Assembly: GCA_030867875.1 (NCBI GenBank) | Contig: JAOWCC010000019.1 | Coordinates: 83,666,861 to 83,730,860, forward strand | Direction: 5' to 3' | Length of the DNA stretch: 64,000 nucleotides | From: Actinernus sp. WN-2022 | Lineage: Eukaryota; Cnidaria; Anthozoa; Actiniaria; Actinernidae | Part shown: positions 9,841 through 20,529 of the stretch, in pieces | Layout: every line of letters begins with the position of its first letter | How positions within the stretch are numbered: position 1 is the first letter of the stretch | Notes under the pieces: model-generated | What the model saw: the letters and a program-made list of their open reading frames with translations, nothing else | What the model was told of the DNA's origin: nothing | Databases searched by the model: none | Program-made: the position numbers and the translations under genes

Positions 9841-11400
9841 ATGTGTGCAGCTTCCTAGAATAACGAGCGCCGGTAGAGGATCGAATACCACCTCGCTTCC
9901 AGTATTGCTGACGATGGCGTGTGGAGTGGAGTCAAAGTTTGTGGAGAACTTGTCTGTTCTGTTGTTCTTAGACATGACTTGGTCGCCTACTTTCACCCCA
10001 GAGGGCTTCGCCTAACGCCATTCGTTAGTATTGACCTTACCCTGCCGTCCTGCATCTCTATCGCGCACACCTAAGTAATAAGGGTGACTGATGTTTAGGT
10101 CTGATTGCTTCTCCCGAATCTTGCGATTAAGGTAATAGGTCAAAACAATGGATTTCGAATAGGACCCAATTTTGTTAGGGGAGGTGGTGGGTGGCGGGTA
10201 ATACCCCCTACCCCTTTTTGCGAGGGTGATGTTTTCGCGTTCTAAAATAGGTATACCTGACTTTAATGCAGACACACGTTCTTCTCTGCTTGTTGAAACT
10301 AGCAATATAGTTACTTCTTCAATCAGTATTCAAGAAGATATTTATGGTAAAATATCTAGATTTTGCAAGAAATAGGTGGTGGGTTCCGTGTACAACCCCT
10401 TTCCATCAAAATTGGGTCCCATCAGAGTACCATTGTTCTGAGCTTCTTACTTAAACAGCAGTTCGGCGGGGCTCTTGCCCGTCATGGCGTGATCTATCCT
10501 CGGTATTTGAACAGAAACGTCCTGAGTTCCTGTACCGAAGACAAAGGGTTCATTCTTTTTTGACAGTCGCCTCTGAGTGGCTTTGAAAGTATAGCTTGCA
10601 AGCCCCACAAAACTTCGCATTGCTGTTACGTTCACTGACTCCCTTGCTTCGGGCATGTTCTTCTTAATCCTTCCCGTGTACCACATTGTCGTCGGATATG
10701 TTTTCAGTCCCATAAATGTGATGTTGACTTGCAGAACTTACTCCAAACAGAAGGCATTTGTACCGATACAGTCCCGAGTGTGTCGCGAACGTCTTTATTT
10801 CCCGAAATTCAGGGCACAATTCCAGTTGGCAGTAACCCCACTTCAGATCTAGCTTGGAAAACAGTTTCGAACGATGGAAGCCTTGGAGGATCTCGTCAAC
10901 AGTGGGAATTGGGTGTGTTCTACGTATTATAGCTTGATTTGCAAGTCTCAATCGATGCAAAGTCGTATCTCCCTATTCGGCTTAGGGACGATAACCACTG
11001 GGTTGGACCATCGACTGCCCCAATGATGTCCATCCCAACGAACTCCTTGATTTTGTCCCCATTTTCACTCAAAGGTTGAATGGTGTGCGACATGCTTAAC
11101 TGCAGGATCAATGTGCAATGTCCCTACCCCTTTGAATACTTATGTTTATTGCCTGTGTAGCGTCTGCGCATTGCTCAAGACTGCTGAGATGTCCACACCA
11201 ATCTTAAGTATTCCCAGGTCTCTTGCAGTCTTGTTTCCATGCAGGGGTGTGCCTTTGACTGTGATTACTACGAATTCTGTTTCGGTCTCTCCCTTTCCAG
11301 TTTTCACATTGGGGTTGGAGGTTCTTAGCTTGAGGCATATGGATACATGTGTTCCTTCCTTGTACTACCCTTGAGTCATATTGGATCTGCTTTGACTTCA
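9841..11400 (-). pseudogene. Ty3/gypsy element 2, shredded pol
   Basis: The pieces of a gypsy pol run in order on the minus strand. Near 11230-11380 is a protease-to-RT linker (VVITVKGTPLHGNKTARDLG). At about 11000-11110 is the RT N-terminus (HTIQPLSENGDKIKEFVGMD). At 10750-10960 is the RT palm with RLANQAIIRRTHPIPTVDE, FSKLDLKWGY and GLYRYKCLLFGVSSAS. At 10570-10660 is the RT connection (NVTAMRSFVGLASYT). A jump follows into the integrase end (HAMTGKSPAELLFK, about 10450-10490), and after a MITE come IREKQSDLN, RDRDAG and VKVGDQVMSKNNR (about 9950-10140). RNase H and most of the integrase core are deleted. The pieces require several frame changes. Confidence 0.8.
10162..10420. mobile_element. 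MITE inside gypsy 2 integrase
   Basis: GGACCCAATTTTG at 10162-10174 is inverted at about 10408-10420 (CAAAATTGGGTCC). The adjoining AGGTGGTGGGT and ACCCC tracts echo each other. It separates the integrase pieces ending LLFK and beginning NRKIR, which are contiguous in intact elements. It is therefore an insertion of about 260 bp. Family unknown; no clear target-site duplication. Confidence 0.6.
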
Positions 11401-11429
11401 ACCAATCTCACATTTTTTTCTATTATATT

Positions 11430-11815
11430 TAGTGAATCTTTATTTAAATACGGATACTCATCAGGCGTATATATAACATATATAAAAAACAATCCTGGCT
11501 TCCACGAGAGCCGTATATACAAATATTATAAGAAAAACTATAAATATAAAAGTTAGCCGTTACAGGTAAATAAATAAATAAATAATCTCACTTTAACAGG
11601 CCACAGAGATCAACATGGATGGAGCTCTTTTTGAAATCTTTCTCTGCCTCTTTTGATTTGGGTAGTAAGTTCCATATCTTTGCCCCACTCTGGTCATTTG
11701 AGAACACTCGAGGAATGTTGAAAGCACGCGCCTTTGGCTTGTGCTTGTACATATCTCTCATGTTCTCAAATGCCCATCGTGTTTTATGATAGTATAAAAC
11801 ATGGCTAAGGCTTCT
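11430..11815 (-). pseudogene. LINE A, 3' end and C-terminal fragment
   Basis: On the minus strand a peptide with NIPRVFSNDQSGAKIWNLLP (about 11655-11715) resembles the extreme C-terminus of CR1/L2-type LINE proteins. The 3' UTR contains ACGGCTCTCG and GATGAGTATCCGTATTTAAA, then AATAAAGATT near 11434-11445. LINE B shares this layout (38723-38790), so I place the 3' end of LINE A here. A (TTTA)n stretch lies at 11566-11584. Confidence 0.5.
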
Positions 11816-11900
11816 TTATTTGTTAAATAGAAACACGGCTTTCAGCCAATCAGAGCGCGCGTACTATCGAATCTATTTTATAATGGTCGATAGTTGTTCA
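11816..11900. repeat. Short repeat shared with 33105-33165
   Basis: GAAACACGGCTTTCAGCCAA and the following CGTACTATCGAA..TATTTTATAA match 33111-33162 closely. It interrupts the LINE A reverse transcriptase, which stops just above 11900. Confidence 0.65.
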
Positions 11901-12603
11901 GGTCCGATTTTGTGCCCTTCTTGAAAACAGGTGAGACCCGAGCTATTTTCCAATCTGCAGGAAAATACCCATGCATAGATAAGGACTGATTGAGAATTGT
12001 TGTTAAAGAGGGAGCAATGATATCCCCAGCCATTTTTAACAGCTTTGAAGTGATTTTATCTAAGCCCGTCGATTTTACGTATTAGTTCGATGATTTGTGA
12101 GATTTCTATTTTCTGGATCACCAACTTTAATTTCAGCAACAGCAGATTGCTTGCTTTGACGATTTTGCAATTCGTTTACGAGTTTCCAGGTTTTACGTTA
12201 GTCATTGACACTTTTCTCTAGGCTCTCTGAGATATATTAGCACTTGGCTTGTTTGATAGAGTTATTAGTATCGTTTCTAGCCTTCTTACATTTTTTCCCC
12301 AAATAGACAGGTCATTTGTGGACGAGTGAGTGCGTTTCAATAAATCTCTTTTGCGCATTTTGCGCATTAGGTCGTAAGTTGTCCACGGTGATTTTTGCCC
12401 CTAATTCTTTTTGTTTTCGGAGGCACGTGTTTGTTAATAATTTTCATTAGATTATCTTTCCAAATTTGCCACATAGCATTTGGGTCCTCATGCAATGCGA
12501 CGCCTTCCCAGTCTATTTGTTGTAGATCATCTAGGAATTTAGCTTTACTGAAGTTTTTAAATTGTCTAGTTTCAATTGTTTTATGAACACCAGTGCTTAG
12601 GCT
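11901..12603 (-). pseudogene. LINE A, linker between endonuclease and RT, RT start
   Basis: On the minus strand the region downstream of the endonuclease continues with TRQFKNFSKAKFLDDLQQID and NLMKIINKHVPPKTK (about 12415-12585). After further frames come RKTWKLVNELQNRQSK (about 12150-12200) and a segment like the first RT block near 11920-11970 (FPADWKIA, VFKKGTKSDLN in shifted frame). This order is that of CR1/L2-type ORF2 proteins. The RT palm with its YADD motif is missing, so the element is dead. Confidence 0.65.
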
Positions 12604-12790
12604 CAGTGCCGTAGCTAGCGGGGGGGCAGTTGCCCCCCCCCCCCCCAAAGACCTCCCTGAAATGGCTGGAAATGGCATTTCAGAGGCTCTAGATTTCAAA
12701 ATTTCCTGTGGGACCCCGCAGACCCCCCTATTTGCTTCCACCTTCGCCTTCTGTTCCCCCACACAAAAAATCCTAGCTACGGCCCGTGTT
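12604..12790. mobile_element. hAT-like MITE in LINE A
   Basis: CAGTGCCGTAGCTAG at the left is matched by CTAGCTACGG..CGTG at the right, and long G and C runs lie inside. The insertion sits between DHSLTYA and TGVHKTIET of the LINE endonuclease region and keeps a translated frame open through it. The CAGTG-type end suggests hAT, but I could not identify an 8-bp target-site duplication. Confidence 0.55.
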
Positions 12791-12903
12791 GCATATGTTA
12801 ACGAGTGATCATTGATACCAAGATCGTGAACTCCAGAGCATGAGATTTTATCCGGATGATTTGTTAGGCATAGGTCAATCAAAGTTCTAGAGGTTTTAGT
12901 TAT
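12791..12903 (-). pseudogene. LINE A endonuclease, C-terminal part
   Basis: The minus strand reads TKTSRTLIDLCLTNHPDKI then LGINDHSL. These are the TxIDLxLTN and SDHS motifs of the AP-endonuclease domain of LINEs. The N-terminal part lies at 15137-15743, beyond the foldback insertion. LINE B has the parallel sequence VTKDTSTTIDLFLTN. Confidence 0.8.
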
Positions 12904-15136
12904 TGGCCACTTTGGAAAAGAGTAGGGGATTGGGGCGAGGGTGGTCTCGCAAAGGCGCTTGGGATCGTTACAGGGGACACGCATCGTACAGAATAGAAAC
13001 AAACATGGCGAATATCGCAATCAACTCATCGAATACAAGCAGAGAAAGTGAAATAAGCTTGAAAGAAGACACTGTACCAGAAGTAAAGTTCAACAGAAGT
13101 GTCCAGGAAAGGGTTCATAAAAGCAAACTTATTAAGGACGGTGCCTACTAATTGAAAACCAATTTGTTTTCTAAAAATCTATATGGATTATTTGAACCCC
13201 CTAAGGAGCTTTTGAAATCAGAAAAAAAAATATGGGGTACCCATATGTTTAAGAGAGATAATTAAGGATGAAAACCGAAAAAAGTGCTGACTCAGCATTT
13301 TTCTTTGTCCGAGAAACTATTTTTAATTCGATTAATATTTTGGGTTATCTGGCAAAATATTTGGACAAAAAACGTTAGACATAGCGTTCTTCATAAAGGA
13401 TGCCAATCAAACTATTTATCTTACCATGATTATCATTTTTTGTACAAATTTTGCTTTGTAAGCCTCATTAGTGACCATGAACACACACAAAGTTTTTGCT
13501 GAAATGGACATCAAGTTTCAATTTTATAAAGACAAAAATATATGTAAAAGTTGTTTAGCTTCTATATTATAGATTACAAAAAGAAAAAATGGGGGTATCC
13601 ACGCGTTTTAAAAAGTTATGTGGACGGTAAGCCTCTTTATCGCTAATTTTATTTTCAAAAATTGACATTTTTTACCAAGGCCTCCCTAGTAAGTCTGAAA
13701 ATTGGTTTATTTTATTGCATTCTGGGAGATTTTCAAGATGGCGGTGGGGAAAAGAGTCAGTCCCGTCTTTCGACTTTCTTCATTGAAAATCAAAACTGTT
13801 ACTGCTTCCTTTGTGCTCAAACCCCATACAGTCCTGCCTTCTTCATTCTTCTTTGGATTTCCAAGAGGTTTACCCGTTTTCACAAAGCTTATTTGACCGT
13901 ATTCACACATTGTTTATACTCGGCCGAGTCCATGTTTGGAGAAACTGACGAAACTCGAAAGCATCGACAGGCCTAAAGCACAAGGCGCTGGGCGAAAAGA
14001 CAGCAGTGATTCATGGCAGTCCAAACAACCTTCATTCAATTGGTCGGGTAAATCTCCTAAATCTACGATTCTTCGACCATCTTCCCACGATAAATCATTG
14101 AAATGGTCGGCTGTTTTAATACCATTTCAGCTGAAAATTGTCTTTCGTGGCCGTGTAGTGGAATTTAAAGATTTCCCAAATCGTTCATTTCTCAAGCATA
14201 TCTTTCGACCGTATTTTAAAATCCTTCATCTTTCTGTCTGTAAAATAACACAATTAACACGGCTTTTTCAAAATAGTTCTGCAAATGGCCTGTCTCGCGG
14301 GATGACCCGCGGGACGCAAGATGCGCAGAACGGCGTGCGCGCTGACAATAGTAGGCACCGTCCTTAAAGCAGAGCAAAGAAGTGAAAACTACCGCGGAAC
14401 GGGAGTTAGCAGAAGTAAAGCGAAGTTGTGTGGCCGATTGCTACGATGAATTCGCAACGATCCGAACACGTTATGCTTTAGCCGATTCCTACATTTCCCA
14501 CCATCATGGATTTCTCACTTTAAAGTATTAAATACTTTGTAACTTTAGTTATACAGGTCTTGTTCTGTTCATGGGATTGTAGGCCGTGAATAACTACTGA
14601 AAAGAGAAACGTTGAACCACTTGATCTTGTAGTCCGCTAGGGTGACATGTATTTGTAGCGATTTACTACATACCAACTCCTTCCGGCTCTTCACCCTACA
14701 ATCCCAAGAACAGAACAGGGCCTGTTTAAAGTTACAAAGTACAACTTTAAAATCATAAATCCATGATGGGAAACGTAGGAATCGGCTATTAAAAGCATAA
14801 CGCGTTCGGATCGTAGCATAATTCGGTCACACAGCTTCGCTTTACTTCTGCTAACTCCGTTCCGCGGTAGTTTTCACTTCTTTGCTCTGCTTTAATAAGT
14901 TGATTTTTATGAACCCACATTTCTGGACACTTCTGTTGAGCTTTACTTCTGGTGCAGTGCCTTTTTTAAAGTTTATTTCACTTTCTGTGCTTATATTCGA
15001 TGAGTAAATTGCGATATTCCAAGGATATTCGCCGTGTTTGTTTGTATTCTGTACGATGCGTGTCCCCTGTAACGATCCCAAGCGCCTTTGCGAGACCACC
15101 CTCGCCCCAATTCCCTACTCTTTTCCAATGTGGCCA
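12904..15136. mobile_element. Near-palindromic foldback element inserted in LINE A
   Basis: The ends TGGCCACTTTGGAAAAGAGT and its inverted counterpart at about 15112-15136 bound the insertion. Removing the nested TTAA element (13136-14363) leaves about 1 kb that is almost entirely one palindrome. Left arm 12904-13135 plus 14364-14630 pairs with right arm 14631-15136. The flanks suggest a 2-bp AT target duplication. Deleting the element rejoins the LINE endonuclease frame (PTRI to TKTSRT), which shows that it is an insertion. It has no transposase and is therefore non-autonomous; superfamily unknown. Confidence 0.8.
13136..14363. mobile_element. TTAA-flanked (piggyBac-like) non-autonomous element
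   Basis: GGACGGTGCCTACTA at 13136 is inverted at 14349-14363. Both sides are flanked by TTAA (13132-13135 and 14364-14367). TTAA duplication is the hallmark of piggyBac-type transposition. The sequence on either side is continuous in the opposite arm of the surrounding palindrome (TTATTAAAGCAGAG), an internal proof of the empty site. The interior (1,228 bp) has no recognisable transposase; the ORFs seen there have no motif I know. Confidence 0.8.
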
Positions 15137-15743
15137 ATTCTAGTTGGTTGATTGATTAATTGACTTAAGCCATAAATATCCATAATATTGGTGAGATGAG
15201 TACCATTGTGATCGATAATACCTGGCAGCAGGTTACAATTTAAGTCGCCCAGTAGGTATAATTCTGAGTTTTCGGCATCAATTTTTCCAATAAAGTCTTC
15301 AAATTTGCCGAAAATACTAGTGGGCGCTTGAGCCTTCTGTACCAGGTGCTTACTAGAAATGCTTTCGAGTGAGGTTTATTTATCTGTACGGTTAAACACT
15401 CAAGGTCCGCCAAGCTCAAATCATCACGAGTATGGAAATGGGATGAGATGTTTAATCGCACATATATACAAACACCCTCACCATTCCGTGAACGGCCTTT
15501 TCTAACTATTTGAAAGCCAGGTAAATAAATCTCGTTGTCATGTATCAAAGGGTCCAGTTTAGTGTCATTGGTTGCCAGAATATCAATTTCATTGTGTGAG
15601 CCCATAAACAATCTTAGCTCATTGATATGGGTAAGGAGGCTATTGATATTGAGACAAGCCATTGCTAAACCACGACCACATTTTAGTGAAGAGGTAGACT
15701 TACCGTTAATAGGTGTGATTTGTAGGAAAAGCAAAATGTTCAT
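15137..15743 (-). pseudogene. LINE A endonuclease, N-terminal part
   Basis: The minus strand from 15743 reads an AP-endonuclease domain of a CR1/L2-like LINE: CLNINSLLTHINELR, IDILATNDTKLD (the usual NET motif is mutated to NDT), RNGEGVCIYVR and LVSTWYR. A frame change near 15330 breaks it, after which LLGDLNCN-like and SQLINQPTRI follow down to the foldback insertion. The enzyme would nick target DNA. The start of ORF2 is probably near 15743. Confidence 0.8.
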
Positions 15744-16088
15744 GTAATATGGGACTTACGGGTTCGTCGGACTCCCAGGCGGCAAACACCTAATTCCCAT
15801 TTATACACGATTTGAAATTGTTAAAAATAATAGAATTTTCATTTGGCAACAGGTGCAGACCTCCTCGGTTCAGTTAAGTGTTCTGGTTTGATCTGCAATA
15901 GTCAAAGTGAGGTTGTGACCGAGTCGACGAGCATATTCAAGCCCGCCTGTAGACACAAGCTTCAATGGTTGCTTCATCGCCTTTGTCGGCTATGTGAAAT
16001 GCATATTGATTTCTATCTTCTGATTCGTCTACGAAATTCAATCTGATTTTGCCATTCTTCTGCTTTATCTTGGATACCCTCAGAGGCT
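15744..16088. other. Intergenic, no gene seen
   Basis: This may include LINE A 5' sequence. No separate gene is supported. Confidence 0.4.
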
Positions 16089-16490
16089 GAACCTATGGCG
16101 CGGTATTCGTGCCAAAATTCGATGGGCCTATGCAATCATTCGATTGGCCTATGCAATGGTTCAATGGGCCTATGTGATCATTCGATGGGCCTATGCAATG
16201 GTTCAATGGGCCTATGCGATAATTTGATGGGCCTATGCGATCATTCGATGGGCCTATGCAATGGTTCAATGGGCCTATGCGATCATTCGATGGGCCTATG
16301 CAATGGTTCAATGGGCCTATGCGATCATTCGATGGGCCTATGCGATCATTCGATTGGCCTATGCGATGGTTCCATGGGCCTATGCGGTCATTCGATGGGC
16401 CAATGATGATCATTCATATGCGATACCAGAAGTCCTTGCGATTTAGTCATGTGACAGAACCATGTGACCCACACTTTCGCGCCCGAACCG
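16089..16490. repeat. 21-bp minisatellite array, copy 1, with shared flanks
   Basis: About 14 units of a 21-bp motif (like CGATGGGCCTATGCGATCATT) span about 16113-16410, with variants such as ATGGTTCAATGGGCC. Flanks ATGGCGCGGTATTCGTGCCA on the left and ATCATTCATATGCGATACCA on the right reappear inverted around the array at 18650-19085. The unit is a multiple of three without stops, so several frames look open on both strands. None is likely to be coding. Confidence 0.9.
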
Positions 16491-16567
16491 AACCGTTGAG
16501 CTACTCATTTGCCATTCCGGTTCTGAAAGGATTGCATGGTAATTGGTATTATATTTGTAGTCGAAAT

Positions 16568-17067
16568 ATGTCTTTAGAAAAATGCAGGGACCTTTTGAAG
16601 GCAGTCGAGAAAGAATTAGAAAGCACTAGAAATACGTCGTCCACACGTTCTTCGCCTTCAGCCACTATATAGTCCGGCACCGGTCGCGGGTACATCGTCA
16701 TGGCCATCGGGTTCTTCCATGGCCACTAGTTCCAGTTCCATATCTCCTTGGCAAGAACACAAAACTCTATTTTCGTTTGGACCTGGCGCTGCTGGCCGAG
16801 GTGGAGGGGCAAATAAACGGCCGTATAAGTTTACTGGGAGCCACCAGGGTCAACGAAAAAAAAAAACGTCCCATGTTTGTTTGTCTTGCATCCAAAAACG
16901 CTACCGTCATACCAAACCCATCGGAGTACGAGCAGCTTCGACTGGCTGACCTTGGAGAGAAGCGAGTAGCCTTGAAATCCAAGTCATCTGCATTAGATGT
17001 AGATAACTCATCGAAGGAAGCATTCCCCAAACTCTTTGTTGTCATTTCACTATTCGCGAAAAAGTGA
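16568..17067 (+). pseudogene. Fragment of a G2E3/HECT-like cnidarian gene
   Basis: Three frames in succession give one plausible protein start. It begins MSLEKCRDLLKAVEKELEST (from 16568), ending at a TAG at 16670. A serine-rich part follows with SPWQEHKTLFSFGPGAAGR (about 16740-16800). After an A8 run near 16860 come FVCLASKNATVIPNPSE and LADLGEKRVAL, ending near EAFPKL (about 17030). I associate this arrangement with the N-terminal exon of a large family of G2/M-phase-specific E3-ligase-like (HECT) proteins in corals and fish. That is recalled, not verified. Frameshifts make this copy dead. It lies between the two inverted minisatellites. Confidence 0.4.
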
Positions 17068-17252
17068 AAACGAGAAACTTCTCGAGACTTTTTCTGGTTT
17101 TCATGTTTTTCTTCAAATGCAAAAAAGTCACCTTTTTCTGCTTTCTTTGTTCGACCACCTTGATTGACAGCTGTCAAAAAGCTGGCGCATGCATATATAA
17201 TAGCCGTGACCCCATAAAAACGCACCAATCAGCCCACGATTGCTCTCATCTG

Positions 17253-17320
17253 ACTTGATAGCTAGCTAAGTTGGTAGAGCGCCAGACATGTAACCTGGAG
17301 GTCCCACTTGGGTCAGAGAT
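17253..17320 (+). repeat. tRNA-derived sequence, Thr(UGU)-like
   Basis: TAGCTAAGTTGGTAGAGCGC is a near-perfect box A. The anticodon arm CCAG/CTGG with loop CATGTAA would give UGU. The T-arm region (GTCCCACTTGGGTC) has lost box B and no proper acceptor stem forms. It is a tRNA-derived SINE head or tRNA pseudogene. Confidence 0.6.
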
Positions 17321-18150
17321 TTTTTCTCTTTCCCTCGTAGGGCGTGCACACTTAGCACTACAGCTTACCACTTTACATCACATTCTTTACACTTACTGCT
17401 ACGCGGCAAACATGATTTCATATCATAACTACATATATTAAGGGATACGTGTTTCTTCTGATTTTAGCTAAGCCTGAGGCTTTTTAAAGTTTCCCGTATA
17501 GATATAGCTTCACATAAATAAAAATAAAATTGACGCACTCACCTTGTTCTGAACATGAAAAAAATACAATAAGTGCACGTGAAAATGCACGCAGTCACCT
17601 ACATTTTGACCGTTCTCTTAAAAAAAGAAGAACGTGAAAACAACACATTTTATGTTCAAAGGAGAACGCGAACATAAGAAAATAAATCACACCGTTTATC
17701 GTTCGGCCTGAACCGCGGAAACTCTGGCCTGATCACATTTTTCGAACATATGGTTATAAAAGGCACCTAAAGGCCACTACAAATTTCGAGAGAAAACACT
17801 TTTCTACGTTTCGTCGTCGTCAGCCGTCGTCGTCCTTAGGCTAGTTGCTTAGGGTTCCTATTCTCAAGGAAAGCTTAACCACTCAAAAACCCATAGGGAA
17901 TTATAAAAGGCAAAATATGTTGACTTACTTGCTAAAACGGTTGCGATTTATCCGATAAACCGGCTCCACGTTCGATCGATCTGTATGTAGAAAAGTCCGG
18001 TGTTGTTGATTTCCCGCCTTTTCCATCACACGACTCTTGCACATCCGGGGAATTGAAGCTTGGCGTCGCGTGTTCGAATGAAGATCTAATGTCTTGAAGG
18101 ATTTAATGTTTGAATCCAAGGATTGAATTTTGACACAAAGTACGCGCCAT
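17321..18150. other. Intergenic, no gene seen
   Basis: AT-rich sequence without a supported gene. A short TCGTCGTCGT-type stretch occurs near 17810-17840. Confidence 0.5.
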
Positions 18151-18154
18151 CGTA

Positions 18155-18512
18155 TTGAATGTTTTTAAATGAATGAATCCAAAGTTTGAATGTTCGAATT
18201 TAATGTTTGAATGTTCGAATTGCCTGTTTGAATGTTCGAATTGCATGTTTTAATGTTCGAATTGAATGATTGAATGTTTGAATTGCATATTTTAATGTTC
18301 GAATTGCATGTTTGAATGTTTGAATTGCATGTTTGAATGTTCGAATTGCATGTTTGAATGTTCGAATTGCATGTTTGAATGTTCGAATTGAATGATTGAA
18401 TGTTTGAATTGCATATTTTAATGTTCGAATTGAATGATTGAATGTTTGAATTGCATGTTTGAATGTTCGAATTGAATGATTGAATGTTTGAATTGCATGT
18501 TTGAATTTAAAA
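18155..18512. repeat. TTGAATGTTCGAA minisatellite
   Basis: Imperfect units of about 22 bp, such as GAATGTTCGAATTGCATGTT, alternate with variants carrying GAATGATTGAATG. Roughly 15-16 units are visible. A minus-strand ORF at 18418-18648 ends in this array and is repeat-derived. Confidence 0.85.
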
Positions 18513-18649
18513 TGAAGTTATCAATAATAGACAAGTCGCTGTGATTTCCTTCTTCAATGCGCAAAGAAACTGATTTAAGAAGATCTTGAATCCGAATAGA
18601 AATGTCGAAAATACAGTCCTCGAAAGGCATACTAAGATTTGCAAACAAA

Positions 18650-19085
18650 ATGGCGACTGTGGGTCACATGACTAAATCGCAGACTTCTGGTATCGCATAT
18701 ATTGAAGATCGAATGAATGATCATCATAGGCCCATCGAACGATCGCATAGGCCCATCGAATGATCGCATAGGCCCATTGAACCATTGCATAGGCCAATCG
18801 AACGATCGCATAGGCCCATCGAATGATCGCATAGGCCCATTGAACCATTGCATAGTCCAATCGAACGATCGCATAGGCCAATCGAACGATCGCATAGGCC
18901 CATCGAATGATCGCATAGGCCCATTGAACCATTGCATAGGCCAATCGAATGATCGCATAGGTCCATCGAACGATCGCATAGGCCCATCGAATGATCGCAT
19001 AGGCCCATTGAACCATTGCATAGGCCAATCGAATGATCGTATAGGCCCATCGAATTTTGGCACGAATACCGCGCCATAGAACCTG
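18650..19085. repeat. 21-bp minisatellite array, copy 2, inverted
   Basis: This is the same 21-bp family as at 16089-16490 but in reverse orientation, with about 16 units between 18725 and 19060. The flanks (TGGTATCGCATA on the left, TTTTGGCACGAATACCGCGC on the right) are the reverse complements of the flanks of copy 1. The two arrays are therefore an inverted duplication. ORFs on both strands are artefacts of the 21-bp period. Confidence 0.9.
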
Positions 19086-19285
19086 CATGCATTTGCTATA
19101 CTTGTACGTATATACGTATCTTTCTACTGGTGTTTCCATCCCTTTTTCCTGCGTTCGTCCTGGGTTTTTGTTTTTATGCACTCGGTTGACTTTAGCGGCA
19201 TCTGTCTCTGTTTCCTTTTGTTTTGATAAAGTTATCGTTGCCATATGGGCTTCTACTTTCTCACACTTTTCTACCAATTCTAAGG

Positions 19286-19309
19286 CTTATTATTATTATT
19301 ATTATTACT
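19286..19309. repeat. (ATT)n microsatellite
   Basis: Run of TTA/ATT units. Confidence 0.8.
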
Positions 19310-20477
19310 AGCAGGGACCCGCGGAAGTTACATGAAATCAACAAATGACTCCTGACACAATGCAATGGCGCCAGATTGTGTACTGCGCTTTTTAGCGTGT
19401 TGATGTTTTCAAAGTTGTACTTTGATAAAATAAGGCAATAATATCTTACGGGATCTCAGTTAATTTCTCAAACCGATGAACACAATTATACCCTATTGTC
19501 GAAAAAGTGCCAAAACTGACGGTCACGGGCAGCTCGAGTCATGAATTCGTGTGACGGAAACAAATATAGTCGCCGAAAGAGCATTGATCGAAGCAGGAAA
19601 ACGGAATAAAAACAATAATCAAAAGCCAAGTTATTTGAATGTCTGGTTTAGTGGTTGTAGTGAATTTAGGAAGAGCCTACGATAGTTGGGCGAGGAAACA
19701 GTTGATTTTCATATCTAAGAACACAGGAAACTACAGAGAACAGACATGGACAAAATATATTGCTCTTAGATACATCATAGAGTTGTAAGATAAAAAAATG
19801 AACAGCCTTTTCCACGGACAACATTTCTAACTGTGTTTGAATACCTGGTCTTACCTCGTTCAGTCGTTTGACCTCGGTCGCTTCTCCTGGCGATAGATTT
19901 TCCATATTTAAAAAACATTCCCGTAAACTCGATGGCTTGCTCACCTAGGTTTTCCCTAAAATAGATTCCCGTAAACACGATGGCTTGCTCGCACAACTAA
20001 GTGTAGAACTTGAGAAAACTCATTTCTTTTTAACATTCTTTCCTCAAATACAACCAAGACCAAGACTCCCAAGAGAGAGAGCAACTTTTCGCATGATTCG
20101 TCGTCTTCGTTGGGATACCTGTGGCCGTCGCTTTTTGGCGCCATTTTCGGACGCGCGCGCGCTCCATATTAGGATGTCGAGGGAGCCTGGGAAAGAGCGT
20201 TAAACACACACACACACTTAGCATATTATTATATAAGATCAGTATTAATATTATTATTATTATTATTATTATTATTAGGTACGCTTGAGAGTGAGTTCCT
20301 GACCTTCCGCTAGTAATTTCTGGCTTGCATTTTTGCAGTATTTCATCTCTCTAATGTAGTTGTCAGTGTTGTCTCCATAGTAACAATCCTTAGCGGCTCT
20401 TTTTTAGCGGTTTCCTTTTCTCCCTGATTGGTTTGCCGAGAAGCATGTCTATATCGTAGGCCGAATTCACCTGAGGT
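19310..20477. other. No firm gene; small duplication and microsatellites
   Basis: ATTCCCGTAAACTCGATGGC near 19918 and ATTCCCGTAAACACGATGGC near 19965 are a short direct repeat. (AC)n lies at about 20206-20217 and (ATT)n at about 20246-20278. A minus-strand ATG at 20144 in a GC-rich context opens 62 codons but matches nothing I know. Confidence 0.4.
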
Positions 20478-20529
20478 TTGAAGTGTATATTTAGAGAATC
20501 TATTGCTGCTTTAATTGACATCCGTCATT

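Noticed and set aside
12593..12808. Plus-strand ORF rich in Ala/Pro
   Set aside because: It reads through the C run and TIRs of a MITE.
13662..14367. ORFs of 60-140 codons inside the TTAA element at 13136-14363
   Set aside because: No transposase motif, overlapping on both strands and overlapping the element's end.
16093..16672. Long ORFs on both strands in the 21-bp minisatellite (and again at 18632-19277)
   Set aside because: The period is a multiple of three and stop-free, so several frames open automatically. The peptides are pure heptad repeats.
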